In this document: piece by piece, positions 43,703 to 52,798 of the stretch
How the letters are laid out: the number at the start of each line of letters is the position of its first letter
How positions within the stretch are numbered: position 1 is the stretch's first letter
Notes under the pieces: model-generated
Database searches by the model: none
Seen by the model: only the letters and a program-made list of their open reading frames with translations
What the model was told of the DNA's origin: nothing
Source: an uncultured Sulfitobacter sp.
GTDB lineage: Bacteria; Pseudomonadota; Alphaproteobacteria; Rhodobacterales; Rhodobacteraceae
DNA length: 64,000 bases
NCBI GenBank assembly: GCA_947501805.1
Contig: CANMXJ010000016.1
Span: 20,850 to 84,849 of the forward strand
Direction: 5' to 3'
Position numbers and translations under genes: made by a program

Positions 43703-43756
43703 CTGAAAATCCTTTTCTCTGAGGTGCGTTTTGCAAAGGTCTTTACTGTGTCGCTT

Positions 43757-43778
43757 ATATCGTTGTATATAACGATAG
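43757..43778. promoter_or_regulatory. 22-bp palindrome, copy A (shared T4SS operator)
   Basis: ATATCGTTGTA followed by TATAACGATAG is a near-perfect inverted repeat. It matches the perfect palindrome at 62078-62099 at 20 of 22 positions. It lies in the divergent spacer between the TrbB-like gene (minus) and the coiled-coil gene (plus), so it should serve both T4SS transcription units. Confidence 0.75.
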
Positions 43779-43885
43779 ATCAGAACTGGCTAGAGCCGAG
43801 TTGACGAAAGCCACATCGCCTGGTTCCGGGTGGTGCAGCGCAGATCACTTCGATGCCTGGACGCACATGCAGGAAGGAAAGGGAA

Positions 43886-44536
43886 ATGTTTCAATCAGAC
43901 AGGGCTTCGAACGTTGTAGTGCCATCACGTTCAGATAATTTCGCTGATCGTCACGATTTTGCTCGAAGCCGTCAGGCTGGCGACGCAGTCTTCATGCAGC
44001 CTCGCAGACGCCCACTCACTGATTTTATCAATGGCCTGTGCAAGATCTTGCTGACTGTCTCCATCCTCGGTCTGATCGCGGTTGGTGGAGTTCTCGCGCT
44101 TGATGCTGCGGACCTTGAGACAGAGACAGCGCCAATAGCGGTGATCTCTGCTATTGACCCACAAACGCGCGAGCTGGACCAGTTGCGATCCGAGGTCGCG
44201 TTGCTGACCGAACAGAGTTTGGAGTTGCGCTCCGAAATGGCTCTGCTGATGGGGCAGGGGGGTCTTCTCCCAAAACTCGTCGCCCGGCTTCAGGAACAGC
44301 GCAAGGTCAATGGTACGCACGCCAATGCCATCCGACACCTCTATGCCACCACCGGTTTGATTGGGGCGTCGTTGCCATCTGCCGAAGACACTGCTGCTTC
44401 AGAAGATGTCGCCGGACGCCCCGTTCAGGTCACGCCCGTCTCGGCACCGCAGGACGATACCCCGAAACAAGTGGTTCTTATCCCCGATGGCGAAACCGAG
44501 GCCCGACCCAACACTGAGGGTGGGGCGAGTGAATGA
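43886..44536 (+). CDS. Single-pass coiled-coil membrane protein, possibly DotF/TraP-like
   Basis: A 216-residue protein. ATG 43886 is chosen for its AGGAAGGAAAGGG ribosome site; an in-frame ATG 11 codons upstream has none. There is one membrane helix (about residues 46-68, LLTVSILGLIAVGGVLALD). A coiled coil follows (ELDQLRSEVALLTEQSLELR and onward), then an acidic tail. Topology and position directly before the DotE- and DotP-like genes match DotF/IcmG (TraP in IncI), but I see no sequence signature, so this is inferred from synteny. First gene of the plus-strand T4SS operon. Confidence 0.7.
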   Translation: MFQSDRASNVVVPSRSDNFADRHDFARSRQAGDAVFMQPRRRPLTDFINGLCKILLTVSILGLIAVGGVLALDAADLETETAPIAVISAIDPQTRELDQLRSEVALLTEQSLELRSEMALLMGQGGLLPKLVARLQEQRKVNGTHANAIRHLYATTGLIGASLPSAEDTAASEDVAGRPVQVTPVSAPQDDTPKQVVLIPDGETEARPNTEGGASE

Positions 44537-44551
44537 TGAAGGCTATCTCCC

Positions 44552-45100
44552 ATGGACGAGCTGACCGCCTTTTTCACGCGGGTGACAGACATCCTGCCAC
44601 CTGCGCAGGCGTTCGTGGCAGCGCTCTGTTTTGTGCTGGGCATTATCCTCGTCATAATCGGAAGCCGGATGATGCTGGTAACGGCAGAAGAACGTTCTCA
44701 CGCCCATCACAGGCGGCACGGTTATTATCAGGCGCTGACGTATATCGTGTTCGGTCTGTTGATCATCTCCCTCGATCTGACGCTCTCCGCCTGGATCGCG
44801 TCTCTTTACGGAGCCAGCAACACGACGGCGAGTGCCGCCAGCGAGATCATGGCCTATGCGCCAGAGATGTTGTCGCCCGTATCAGGTGCGCCCGGCGAAG
44901 CCATTCTCATCGCGCTCGTGCGTGTCGCGCAGTTCATCGGACTGCTGGCGGTCGTGCGCGGACTTTTTCTCTGCGTCAAATCAGCGGACATGCCCGCCCA
45001 AGGCCTGATGGGCAAAGGCTTCATCCACATGATCGCAGGGATCATGGCGGTCGAGTTGCCCCGCACCGTCGGTCTTTTCGAAAACCTCTTCTTCGGCTGA
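44552..45100 (+). CDS. dotE: T4SS membrane protein, DotE/IcmC (TraQ)-like
   Basis: A 182-residue protein with about four hydrophobic segments and the C-terminal GLMGKGFIHMIAGIMAVELP, which matches the short G-x-THIxGGILA-type motif of IcmC/DotE and TraQ. The length agrees with the family (about 175-195). It lies 15 bases after the coiled-coil gene and 16 bases before the DotP-like gene, the order TraP-Q-R of IncI plasmids. An inner-membrane component of the apparatus; precise role unknown. Confidence 0.78.
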   Translation: MDELTAFFTRVTDILPPAQAFVAALCFVLGIILVIIGSRMMLVTAEERSHAHHRRHGYYQALTYIVFGLLIISLDLTLSAWIASLYGASNTTASAASEIMAYAPEMLSPVSGAPGEAILIALVRVAQFIGLLAVVRGLFLCVKSADMPAQGLMGKGFIHMIAGIMAVELPRTVGLFENLFFG

Positions 45101-45116
45101 AATAAGGAACCTCTTC

Positions 45117-45542
45117 ATGCCTACAAAACAGTCCCAATCTCAAAAACTGTCACCACGCCCCAAATCGTGGCGAACAGTAATCCCGCGGTCCGTTCTATCT
45201 CTGATCTTCGGAACGCTCGCGGCAACGCAGGCATTCGCCCAGACTTTCGGCGACATCTTCACCGAGATGCGCTCCAGCCAACTTGGTCCTGCCGCTGACA
45301 TCCTCGGCACCATCTCGTTTGTGCTTGGCGTCGTCTTCGCGATCATGGCCGTGATGGCGATGATCAAACGATCGCGCAATACCAATGACGGATCGGTTGA
45401 AAGTGGTCGCATCCTGATGCTCAGCGTCGCCGCCGCCTGCATGGTGGCGATCCCGACCTTCCTCAATGTCGGCGTCGCGTCGATCTTCGGCACAGGTGCG
45501 AACCAATCTTCCGTGGACGGTCAACTCCGTTCATTGAACTAA
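45117..45542 (+). CDS. dotP: T4SS membrane protein, DotP/IcmD (TraR)-like
   Basis: A 141-residue protein with a signal-like first segment ending near TQAFAQTFGD and two further hydrophobic segments (LGTISFVLGVVFAIMAVMAM and VAAACMVAIPTFLNVGVASI). Size and two-helix layout match IcmD/DotP and TraR. A ribosome site (AAGGAAC) precedes the start. It lies directly upstream of dotO, as in IncI-type clusters where TraR precedes TraU. Confidence 0.75.
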   Translation: MPTKQSQSQKLSPRPKSWRTVIPRSVLSLIFGTLAATQAFAQTFGDIFTEMRSSQLGPAADILGTISFVLGVVFAIMAVMAMIKRSRNTNDGSVESGRILMLSVAAACMVAIPTFLNVGVASIFGTGANQSSVDGQLRSLN

Positions 45543-45558
45543 GGGAGCGTATGGATCG

Positions 45559-48500
45559 ATGGTCGCATTCTGGCATCAAGCTGCAGCCCATCTGGGCCGG
45601 GGAGCGTTGAAAGCCTCTCTGGACGGCTATTGCCGTCTGGAAACTGCCCACGGAAAGACCGCGCTTGTGGCCGACGACGGATCCATGATGTCGCTGTTCC
45701 GGCTCGACGGCTTCAGATCCTTACCGGGAGAAGAGGATGTCACCGAGGCCTGCGATAAACTGCGTGTGGGCCTGTCACCGTTCTTCTCCAAACCTGGACT
45801 TGCACTGCAGTTCTGGTTCGGGCACTCGCCGGAACTTGGTGCGCGTGAGGTCGAAACCATCATTGATGACAGCGCCCGTGTTGCCCGCGACAATGCGCTC
45901 GACCTGCATGATCTTCTGGATGAGCGCCGCAGACTGCTTCCATCCAAACTCTATGGCGAGCGGTGTTATCTGGCGCTGTGGTCAAGGCCATCCCTGCTAA
46001 CAGCAGAAGACCGGAATGCCAGCCTGAAGCAACGCACGAAGGTATTGAACGCCGCGCCACCGATCTCCCTGGGTCAAATTCCTGACACCGCGCTCGAAGG
46101 GCTGGCAATCCGCCATGACAGCTTTGTCACCGCACTTGGCCGCGAATTCAACGCCGCTGGCATCGCCCTCGACCTGATGGACAATTATGAGGCGCTGAAC
46201 GCCATCCGCAAGATCGTGGCTCCGGACACCTTGGGGTTCAACCATCCGTGGCACGCAACATTGCCGGGCGACTATCTCAAAGCGCGGTTGCCGAGTCTCG
46301 GGCGTAATCTCAAGCGCAAGGACATCTCCAACCTCGTCTGGCCAAAGCTCTCGGAGCAAATTTTCACCGACCATGCAGAGGTTATCGACGGGAAAATCGT
46401 GCGCATCGGCAATACGGTGTTTTCAGGTTTTGACATCGTGCTGCCGCCTGAAATCGTTGTGCAGTTCAACGAACTGATCCGTCGCGTGATTGCCAACGGC
46501 ACCAAGATCTCGTGGCGTTGTTCGATCCTGATGGAAAGCGGCGGATTCGCGGGGCAGGTGTTTCGCGAGCAGCTGGCCCGGTTGTTGGCCTGGACGGCTC
46601 CAACCCACAATGGCCGCATCAAAGAGAGTTTCGAGCGGTTGCGTCAGACGGATGGCGATGGGAACACAGTCATCCGTTGGCGTGCATCCTTCGCGGCCTG
46701 GGCGCCCGCCGACGAGGTCGGACAGTTGCGCGCCCATGTCTCATCGCTTCAAGAAATGGTCAAGTCATGGGGCAATTGCCACACCAACGCGGTGGTCGGC
46801 GATCCACTCGACTGTGTAATGTCCTCTGCGCTCGGCCTGTCGACCGCCTCCACCGCCGAAAGCTGTGCCGCCGATCTTCTGGACGTGCTCGCCATGGCGC
46901 CTATCGTGCGGCCAGCCTGCCCATGGGAACGAGGCTCGATTATCTTCCGGACGGCCGACGGCAAGCCGTTCCCCTATCAACCCGGCTCCTCCAAACAGAA
47001 CGCCAGCGTCGATATCATGGTCGGCACACCGGGCTCAGGCAAATCAGTGCTGATGAACGCGATCAATCTCGGTGTCGCGCTGTCTCCTCAATCGGGCAGG
47101 GGCGGCAACAATCAGGCGATCCTCCCGCGTATCGCCATCATTGATATCGGACCGTCATCATCTGGTTTGATCAGCTTAATCCGCGACGCGCTACCGCCGA
47201 ACCGGCGGCATGAGGCGATGTTCCACCGCCTCAAGATGGTGGCGAAGGATGCGGTCAATCCGTTCGACACGCAGCTCTGCTGCCGCAAGCCTTTTGCCCA
47301 TGAACGCTCGTTCCTCGTCAATCTGATTTCCCTGATATGCACGCCGGAAGATGCTGACGCGCCTTACGATGGCGTCTCTCAATTGGCCGAAGCCTGTGTG
47401 GATGAGGCCTATCGCACATATTCAGACGAGGTCAGCCCGAAGCGCTATTCGCCGACAATGGATCTCAAGGTTGATGACGCGCTCAAAAAGCATCACTTCG
47501 AGGTCGACGCAGAAACAACCTGGTGGGAAATTACCGACTTTCTCTTTGAGAAGAGCGAGCACCACGCGGCTGCCCTCGCGCAGCGGCTTGCCGTGCCGAT
47601 CCTCGGTGATCTGATCCCGATCTCCAATGCCGAGACCGTGCGCGAGCCGTTCATCGAAATGCGCGTGCAATCAACGCAAGAACCGATGGTCGGTGCTTTC
47701 CAACGCCAGATCACGGCAGCGATTAAGCAATATGTCATCCTGTCAAACCCCACCCGCTTTGATGTCTCCAATGCGCGCATCGTGGCCTTCGATCTTGCGG
47801 GTGTGACGGAAGCAACAGGCAAGAGGGGCCGCAAACAGACCGCTGTGATGTATATGATGGCGCGTCAGACACTGACATCTGATTTCTGGCTTGATGAGGA
47901 TGAGATCAAAGGGTCTGACCTGCCCGAAGATGTCCGCGTGCATCATTTGCTGCGGTTCCAGAACAATCGCCAGATGCCCAAACGTATCTGTATCGATGAA
48001 TATCATCTGACCGGTGGGCTCGGCATCCGCGATCAGATTGTTGCCGATGTGCGGGTGGGCCGAAAAGCAGGCGTGCAGATCTCACTTGCCAGTCAGCTGA
48101 TCGGGGATTTTGATCACTCGATTCGTGAACTCGCAACCAATATCTTCCTCTGTAACGTGCCGACCGCCGAGAGCGTGCGTACGGTCATGGACACCTATGA
48201 TCTGCCCGCCAGCCTGAAACCCGTCATCAGCCGATTAACCGGGCCGGAGCCCGGCGAGGGCGCGCCGATTGTGGCGATCTTCAAGCTCAAGTCCCAGACC
48301 TATGTGCAGCATTTTTATAACCAGCTCGGTCCCATCGAACTTTGGGCACTGTCCACGACAGCCGAGGATACGGCGCTGCGCGCAATCCTTTATGACCGGC
48401 TCGGCAGTTCTGAGGCGCGGCGCATTTTAGCGCGACGTTTTCCGGACGGATCAGCCAAGGCCGAAATCGAGGCGGAACTCGAAGGGCTAATGTCATCGGG

Positions 48501-48579
48501 CAAGATGATCGATGAGTCCGTGCGTTCGAACGTCATCTCCCGCATGGCCGACGATCTCTTGAAAGGGGCATTCCAATGA
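45559..48579 (+). CDS. dotO: T4SS ATPase DotO/IcmB/TraU (VirB4-like)
   Basis: A 1006-residue ATPase, the same length as Legionella DotO. The N-terminal half (about 1-450) is the family-specific domain that binds the inner-membrane complex. The C-terminal motor has Walker A VGTPGSGKS (about residues 488-496) and Walker B RICIDEYH (about 808-815), followed by ISLASQLIGDF. It energises assembly or transfer at the inner membrane. It starts 17 bases after dotP and its stop overlaps the next gene by four. Confidence 0.95.
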   Translation: MVAFWHQAAAHLGRGALKASLDGYCRLETAHGKTALVADDGSMMSLFRLDGFRSLPGEEDVTEACDKLRVGLSPFFSKPGLALQFWFGHSPELGAREVETIIDDSARVARDNALDLHDLLDERRRLLPSKLYGERCYLALWSRPSLLTAEDRNASLKQRTKVLNAAPPISLGQIPDTALEGLAIRHDSFVTALGREFNAAGIALDLMDNYEALNAIRKIVAPDTLGFNHPWHATLPGDYLKARLPSLGRNLKRKDISNLVWPKLSEQIFTDHAEVIDGKIVRIGNTVFSGFDIVLPPEIVVQFNELIRRVIANGTKISWRCSILMESGGFAGQVFREQLARLLAWTAPTHNGRIKESFERLRQTDGDGNTVIRWRASFAAWAPADEVGQLRAHVSSLQEMVKSWGNCHTNAVVGDPLDCVMSSALGLSTASTAESCAADLLDVLAMAPIVRPACPWERGSIIFRTADGKPFPYQPGSSKQNASVDIMVGTPGSGKSVLMNAINLGVALSPQSGRGGNNQAILPRIAIIDIGPSSSGLISLIRDALPPNRRHEAMFHRLKMVAKDAVNPFDTQLCCRKPFAHERSFLVNLISLICTPEDADAPYDGVSQLAEACVDEAYRTYSDEVSPKRYSPTMDLKVDDALKKHHFEVDAETTWWEITDFLFEKSEHHAAALAQRLAVPILGDLIPISNAETVREPFIEMRVQSTQEPMVGAFQRQITAAIKQYVILSNPTRFDVSNARIVAFDLAGVTEATGKRGRKQTAVMYMMARQTLTSDFWLDEDEIKGSDLPEDVRVHHLLRFQNNRQMPKRICIDEYHLTGGLGIRDQIVADVRVGRKAGVQISLASQLIGDFDHSIRELATNIFLCNVPTAESVRTVMDTYDLPASLKPVISRLTGPEPGEGAPIVAIFKLKSQTYVQHFYNQLGPIELWALSTTAEDTALRAILYDRLGSSEARRILARRFPDGSAKAEIEAELEGLMSSGKMIDESVRSNVISRMADDLLKGAFQ

Positions 48580-49475
48580 AATTTACACTTCAATCTCCGC
48601 ACAAACGAACGCGCTCACCGCTGCCAATCTACACAGTTGTGCTGCTGATCACCCTTTGGGCAATCGCGGCCTTCGCGCAGGATACCGAAAAAAACAATCA
48701 GCCGGGTGGCGACATCGCGGTTCAGCAGCTTTCGTTCGCGCGCAACGATCCGCAAGCACTGAGCATCGCACGGCAGATGTATGGCCGGGACTTCACCTAT
48801 GTGAAGGCGGTGCGGGTCTGGCTGGAAACACCGAATGATGATCCAGAACAGATGTTCCTGAAGATCGGCAAAAGCCGGAACTGCGAGACCGAGTGCTTCA
48901 ACGTCGCGCTTTTCCACAATGAACACTGGTTGGAGATTTACCGCAGACCAGCCGTTGACGCACTCGGGCTGTCAGCAGTGACGTCGACCGGCATGCGCTC
49001 GATCATCGAAGACGGTCGGGTCTGGACGTGGAACGGACAGGCCTACGCGCCGCAACCCAATCAAGATGGCATGGTCGAGCGCGAAGCCAACGAGGAAGAG
49101 TTGGCCCTCGTGAGCAAGGAACTGGGTGCTAACGTCGATGAGACAACGGCCACGTCGTTCGGCCCCCCTGAGGTCAGCGTCTACGACGTGGACATACTAA
49201 CCGGCGGCGAAAAAATCATTATCGTCCGCTCACCTTACTTTTGTGGCCAATCCACTTGCCCAGTCTTCCTAATCAATAACCTTGGTCAATCTTACCGCAT
49301 GATCCAGGCGCTCGAAGGCGTCATAGGGATCTCGAAGACCGAGCGCGATGAGAACGGTTTCCGTGGGATCGAAACACTCAGCCGCGGCGGCGTGACGGTC
49401 ATTTCGCCCTCGACCGGCGCGCCCATGGAGACGATCCCAATCCAACCCGTTGCAATCGCGGGGACCGTCAAGTGA
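48576..49475 (+). CDS. Exported protein of the T4SS operon, unassigned
   Basis: A 299-residue protein with an N-terminal hydrophobic signal (YTVVLLITLWAIAAFAQDTE). The mature part has an early YVKAVRVWLETPNDDPEQMF block, a CETEC pair and a CGQSTC pair that could form disulfides in the periplasm. I do not recognise a family. It overlaps dotO and the lysozyme-like gene by four bases each, so it is clearly part of the apparatus operon. It may be a structural periplasmic component or a substrate of the TrbB-like oxidoreductase. Confidence 0.8.
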   Translation: MKFTLQSPHKRTRSPLPIYTVVLLITLWAIAAFAQDTEKNNQPGGDIAVQQLSFARNDPQALSIARQMYGRDFTYVKAVRVWLETPNDDPEQMFLKIGKSRNCETECFNVALFHNEHWLEIYRRPAVDALGLSAVTSTGMRSIIEDGRVWTWNGQAYAPQPNQDGMVEREANEEELALVSKELGANVDETTATSFGPPEVSVYDVDILTGGEKIIIVRSPYFCGQSTCPVFLINNLGQSYRMIQALEGVIGISKTERDENGFRGIETLSRGGVTVISPSTGAPMETIPIQPVAIAGTVK

Positions 49476-50215
49476 CGCGGTTCTGGAAAACCCTCTTTGT
49501 CGTCGCGGCTTTGGTGTCCTGGATTGGAGGCGCATTCGCTCAGGATTACACAGGCTTGATCTGGCAACAGGAATCTGGTGGCGACTACGGCGCACTCAAC
49601 ACCAATGGCGGGACGGCGGCCGGTGCCTATCAGATCACGGCGGGGACGTTGGCAAATCTCGGCTACGTGCAGCACACCGGCGGATCGCGTGGCAGCTGGA
49701 GCAACTATGAATGGACCTCCCAGGCCACTAGCCAAGGCGTATCCTCATTGAGCGGCTTTCTGACTTCATCCGCAGGTCATGCGTTGCAAGATGAAGCCTT
49801 CGAGACGCTGACCTCGCGAAATTGGTCCGCCCTCTCGAGCCAGACGCTCGGTCTGGCCGGGCAGACTATAGAAGGGGTGTCCTTTACCGAAAACGGCCTG
49901 CTGACAGCGGCGCATTTTCTGGGGGCCGGCGCATTGAACGACTGGGTCGCCGCCGGTTTTGATCCGATGGTCTTTCCGCAGAGTTATCTTGATGCGAACG
50001 GTTTTTCGACTCACGCCGAGTTACAGGCCTACCTGATGAACCGCATCGGGCAGGCCTCGGGGACCGTCTTCGCCGGAGGGCCCGGCGGCTTCGGTACGGG
50101 CGACACCTTCGATCAGACCGACGGCTTCCCGGGCTTCGGGGCGAAACGGCCAATTCTCATTCGCGAAATCCCACCGTTCCAAGGCGAACGGACCACTCTT
50201 GGAGGCACACAATGA
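49472..50215 (+). CDS. Exported lysozyme-like peptidoglycan hydrolase
   Basis: A 247-residue protein with a signal peptide ending at GGAFAQD. The lysozyme-fold signature is GLIWQQESGGDYGALNTNGG with the presumed catalytic Glu, followed by TAAGAYQITAGTLANLGY. T4SSs use such enzymes to open the cell wall locally for assembly. The C terminus (about 195-247) is Gly/Phe/Pro-rich and probably flexible. Overlaps of four bases with both neighbours place it in the apparatus operon. Whether it is a lytic transglycosylase or a muramidase is open. Confidence 0.82.
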   Translation: MTRFWKTLFVVAALVSWIGGAFAQDYTGLIWQQESGGDYGALNTNGGTAAGAYQITAGTLANLGYVQHTGGSRGSWSNYEWTSQATSQGVSSLSGFLTSSAGHALQDEAFETLTSRNWSALSSQTLGLAGQTIEGVSFTENGLLTAAHFLGAGALNDWVAAGFDPMVFPQSYLDANGFSTHAELQAYLMNRIGQASGTVFAGGPGGFGTGDTFDQTDGFPGFGAKRPILIREIPPFQGERTTLGGTQ

Positions 50216-50832
50216 CCAATTTTCCCGATTTCAGACCGATGCGGCGGACCCGGCGTTGCGCTGTTGTCAGCACTGTCTTTATGAGCCTGACGATAATGAC
50301 CGCGCCCCAAGCGCAGGCTCAATCCAATGATCAGATCTTGCAACTCTTCCCGTCCGGCGGTCAGGGCTGCACCGACACGGTGAAGCTAAACCTCACCAAT
50401 GCCATTAGGTCGGGCATTGAGGCTGAGGTTTTACGCGGTGAAGAGGCGCTCAAGAAACCGCATTCCATCGCAGCGCTTGGATGTATGGACAATCTGTTCG
50501 ACGTCAATCTCGACATCGCGATCCAGGTGCCGAACCTGCAAGGCATCTTCCAAGCGGCGGTCAGTCAGGCACAGGGGCAAGTCTGTTCCTTCGCCGAAGG
50601 TAAGATGAATGAGTTGACCTCGCAGATTACGAACCTCCTGCAACTGCCGAATTTCAACTTCCTGCCCATCGGTGGCCTGACCGGCAACTCAACGACGTCG
50701 ATTGGCGGTGTGGATCTTAACACGGGCGGCGGTCAGGTGGGGCAGGGGGTCACTGCTAATGGCACGACGGTCAGCCCAAACAATCTCGATGCGGTTTATG
50801 AACTCATCTATGGAGGCGGCAATGACGGCTAA
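50212..50832 (+). CDS. Exported protein of the T4SS operon, unassigned
   Basis: A 206-residue protein with a signal peptide ending near APQAQAQS. Three Cys residues are spread through the first 125 residues (GGQGCTDTV, LGCMDNL, QVCSFAEG), and the C terminus is Gly/Asn-rich. Residues from about 60 to 130 look amphipathic-helical. No family is recognised. It overlaps the hydrolase gene by four bases and the next small gene by 11, so it is made with the apparatus. A pilus-like or surface role is possible but not shown. Confidence 0.75.
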   Translation: MTNFPDFRPMRRTRRCAVVSTVFMSLTIMTAPQAQAQSNDQILQLFPSGGQGCTDTVKLNLTNAIRSGIEAEVLRGEEALKKPHSIAALGCMDNLFDVNLDIAIQVPNLQGIFQAAVSQAQGQVCSFAEGKMNELTSQITNLLQLPNFNFLPIGGLTGNSTTSIGGVDLNTGGGQVGQGVTANGTTVSPNNLDAVYELIYGGGNDG

Positions 50833-51091
50833 TATCTTTGGAAAGATGACGCTTGGAAAATGGATCGCGCTTGCAGTTGTTCTGGCGGTCGTTGCGTTCA
50901 TGTTGCTGACTCAATTCACCTCGTTTCAGATTCCAAGAACGTTAACCCAAGGCAAGCCGGAGCCTGCTGTCCATCCCGGCATCCAGCTTCAGGGCACGAC
51001 AGATTCCAGAAACAACCTTGATGAAGTGAACGACATCGTTCGGGGGAAGAACCAGAATGGCCAGAGTGAAGGAACCGCAAATGAGAACTAG
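50822..51091 (+). CDS. Small single-pass membrane protein of the T4SS operon
   Basis: An 89-residue protein starting at ATG 50822 (MTANIFGKMTLGKW) behind GGAGGC; longer in-frame starts lie inside the previous gene. One hydrophobic segment (about residues 13-31) is followed by a polar tail rich in Asn/Gln/Gly. The small size and position between two exported proteins suggest an inner-membrane accessory. No family is recognised. Confidence 0.65.
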   Translation: MTANIFGKMTLGKWIALAVVLAVVAFMLLTQFTSFQIPRTLTQGKPEPAVHPGIQLQGTTDSRNNLDEVNDIVRGKNQNGQSEGTANEN

Positions 51092-52238
51092 AGCTCCCAA
51101 GACATCCCTTCGCAGTGTGGCGCTCAGATCGACGGGTTTGAGCAGCGCTCTGTCTGTGTGTGCAACCGCCTGGCTCGTTACGCTCGCGACACCAAGCTAT
51201 GCCTTCGGCGGCTGTTCTTGCGGCGGCGTCCAGAACATCGTGCGCACCGCACGCATCAACGTCAACAACCACACAACCGAGGTCGGAAACTACATCACCG
51301 ACAATATCCTGAAAGGCGTGGCACAGCTGTCGGCCTATTCCAAACGCGAAACCGAAGCGGCCAAGCGTATCGCAGAAGGGCGGGATCAGAACGCAGTACT
51401 ATTGGAGCGACAGAAGATCAGAGCAGCAGCTGAGGGTGGACGTTACGATCCGGCCACCTCCGCCTGTATTGATCTCTCAGGTGTGTTGAACTTTGGCGGC
51501 GGCCAAACCAGCCAAGGCGTTGGCGGTATCGATATCGCGAACCTGTCACGTAACCGGTCCTACGGGAACGGTGCGGCCGGTGCGCCGGTCCGCTCCGGCG
51601 GTCTGGCTTTGGCGCAAGAGATCAAGCTCGACCGCGACAATCTTCGAAACGTCGGCGGGTTCGCCGATCCAACCTCTGACGTCCGGCTCCTGACCGAGGC
51701 GATCACCCTAGACACGTCCGACCAACAGGTCGCTCAAGCCTATGCGCGCATGATCAACAATATGATTGATCCGCTGCCACCCAAGCCGGTGACAACCGAG
51801 GAGGCCAGAACACCAAATGGCCTCGCGCGGATCGCAGCACGGCAGGTCGACGCAACACGCCGCTCAGCGTCCCATGCCGTCTTCACCTATCTCGGAGACA
51901 TTGTGACGCCAACTGGCGGGACAGAACTTGCGACCTGGGCACGCAATGCCGCCGGTCCAGCCTATCCCAATGCAATCGGTGACAAAGTGTCCTCGCTTCA
52001 AGCCGTGGACGTCTTCGTGCATTCCCGGTTCGCCAACCCCGATTGGCATCAATCCATCGCCAAGATGTCGCCTGACGCGGTGATGCGGGAGCTGCTCCTG
52101 ACGCAAGCCCTCGATCTCCACGTCAACTGGATGCGGTTTGGTCTGGAGCGCCGCGTCGCGGCGGTGGAGGCGGCAAGCTTGGCTTCCAATATTGACGGAA
52201 CCGAAGGAGCCGGCGGCGGTGCGCCGCTTGGCAACTAA
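51081..52238 (+). CDS. Exported T4SS protein, TraW position, family not recognised
   Basis: A 385-residue protein from ATG 51081 (an alternative start at 51057 adds eight residues). It has a signal peptide ending near TPSYAFGG and a Cys pair just after (GGCSCGG). Then come a long helical region (VGNYITDNILKGVAQLSAYS and KRETEAAKRIAEGRDQNAVL) and a C-terminal globular part. IncI plasmids carry a TraW protein of similar length before TraX and TraY, and the gene order here agrees, but the assignment is by synteny only. The Cys pair may be a lipid or disulfide site. Confidence 0.78.
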   Translation: MRTRAPKTSLRSVALRSTGLSSALSVCATAWLVTLATPSYAFGGCSCGGVQNIVRTARINVNNHTTEVGNYITDNILKGVAQLSAYSKRETEAAKRIAEGRDQNAVLLERQKIRAAAEGGRYDPATSACIDLSGVLNFGGGQTSQGVGGIDIANLSRNRSYGNGAAGAPVRSGGLALAQEIKLDRDNLRNVGGFADPTSDVRLLTEAITLDTSDQQVAQAYARMINNMIDPLPPKPVTTEEARTPNGLARIAARQVDATRRSASHAVFTYLGDIVTPTGGTELATWARNAAGPAYPNAIGDKVSSLQAVDVFVHSRFANPDWHQSIAKMSPDAVMRELLLTQALDLHVNWMRFGLERRVAAVEAASLASNIDGTEGAGGGAPLGN

Positions 52239-52252
52239 CCGACGAAGGCTCA

Positions 52253-52798
52253 ATGATGGCGCGTGATAACGACAACGAACCCAAGAAAAGCCGCGCGCGA
52301 CGCACGGCCGGGTTCTTCGCGCGCCGGGGTAGGGTCGACAAAGCCTTCAAGGCAAGCAAACTCGGCGCGGATTTTCTCGGCGATCTTGCTGATCGGGTCC
52401 GCCCTAGAGCACTGGATTCCAAAGGTTTGATTGGTCGCTATGACGATGGCGGGATCGCGCGGTTTCAGGAAATGGCGCAGTCGATGAGCGAAACCGAACT
52501 GGATCGTCAATATGAAGGTTGGCGGATGCAGCGTGCCTGTTTCCAATATGCGGGCCTGCTGGCCGTGTTGGCCATTCCTGTGGGGCTGATCTTTTTGGGT
52601 ATCAGCCGGATCTTCGTCATCAGCCTTGTCGCCCTGTTTTTGTTCTCGATGTTCCGAGCGGTACGCGCAGACTTCTTTGCATGGATCATCGAGCAGGGTC
52701 GGTTCGGCGGCTTTTACGATTACATGACCTCGCGGCTGCCGCGGAACATGCAGATCATCATCCCATGCCGGAAGCGCGATCAGGAACGTGACAGATGA
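52253..52798 (+). CDS. Membrane protein upstream of dotA, TraX position
   Basis: A 181-residue protein starting at the first of two adjacent ATG codons. A basic N-terminal half (about 1-95, KKSRARRTAGFFARRGR) is followed by two transmembrane helices (about 100-120 and 122-140) and a short basic tail. It overlaps dotA by four bases. In IncI plasmids TraX occupies this place. The cytoplasmic basic region could contact nucleic acid or the ATPases; no family signature was recognised. Confidence 0.75.
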   Translation: MMARDNDNEPKKSRARRTAGFFARRGRVDKAFKASKLGADFLGDLADRVRPRALDSKGLIGRYDDGGIARFQEMAQSMSETELDRQYEGWRMQRACFQYAGLLAVLAIPVGLIFLGISRIFVISLVALFLFSMFRAVRADFFAWIIEQGRFGGFYDYMTSRLPRNMQIIIPCRKRDQERDR

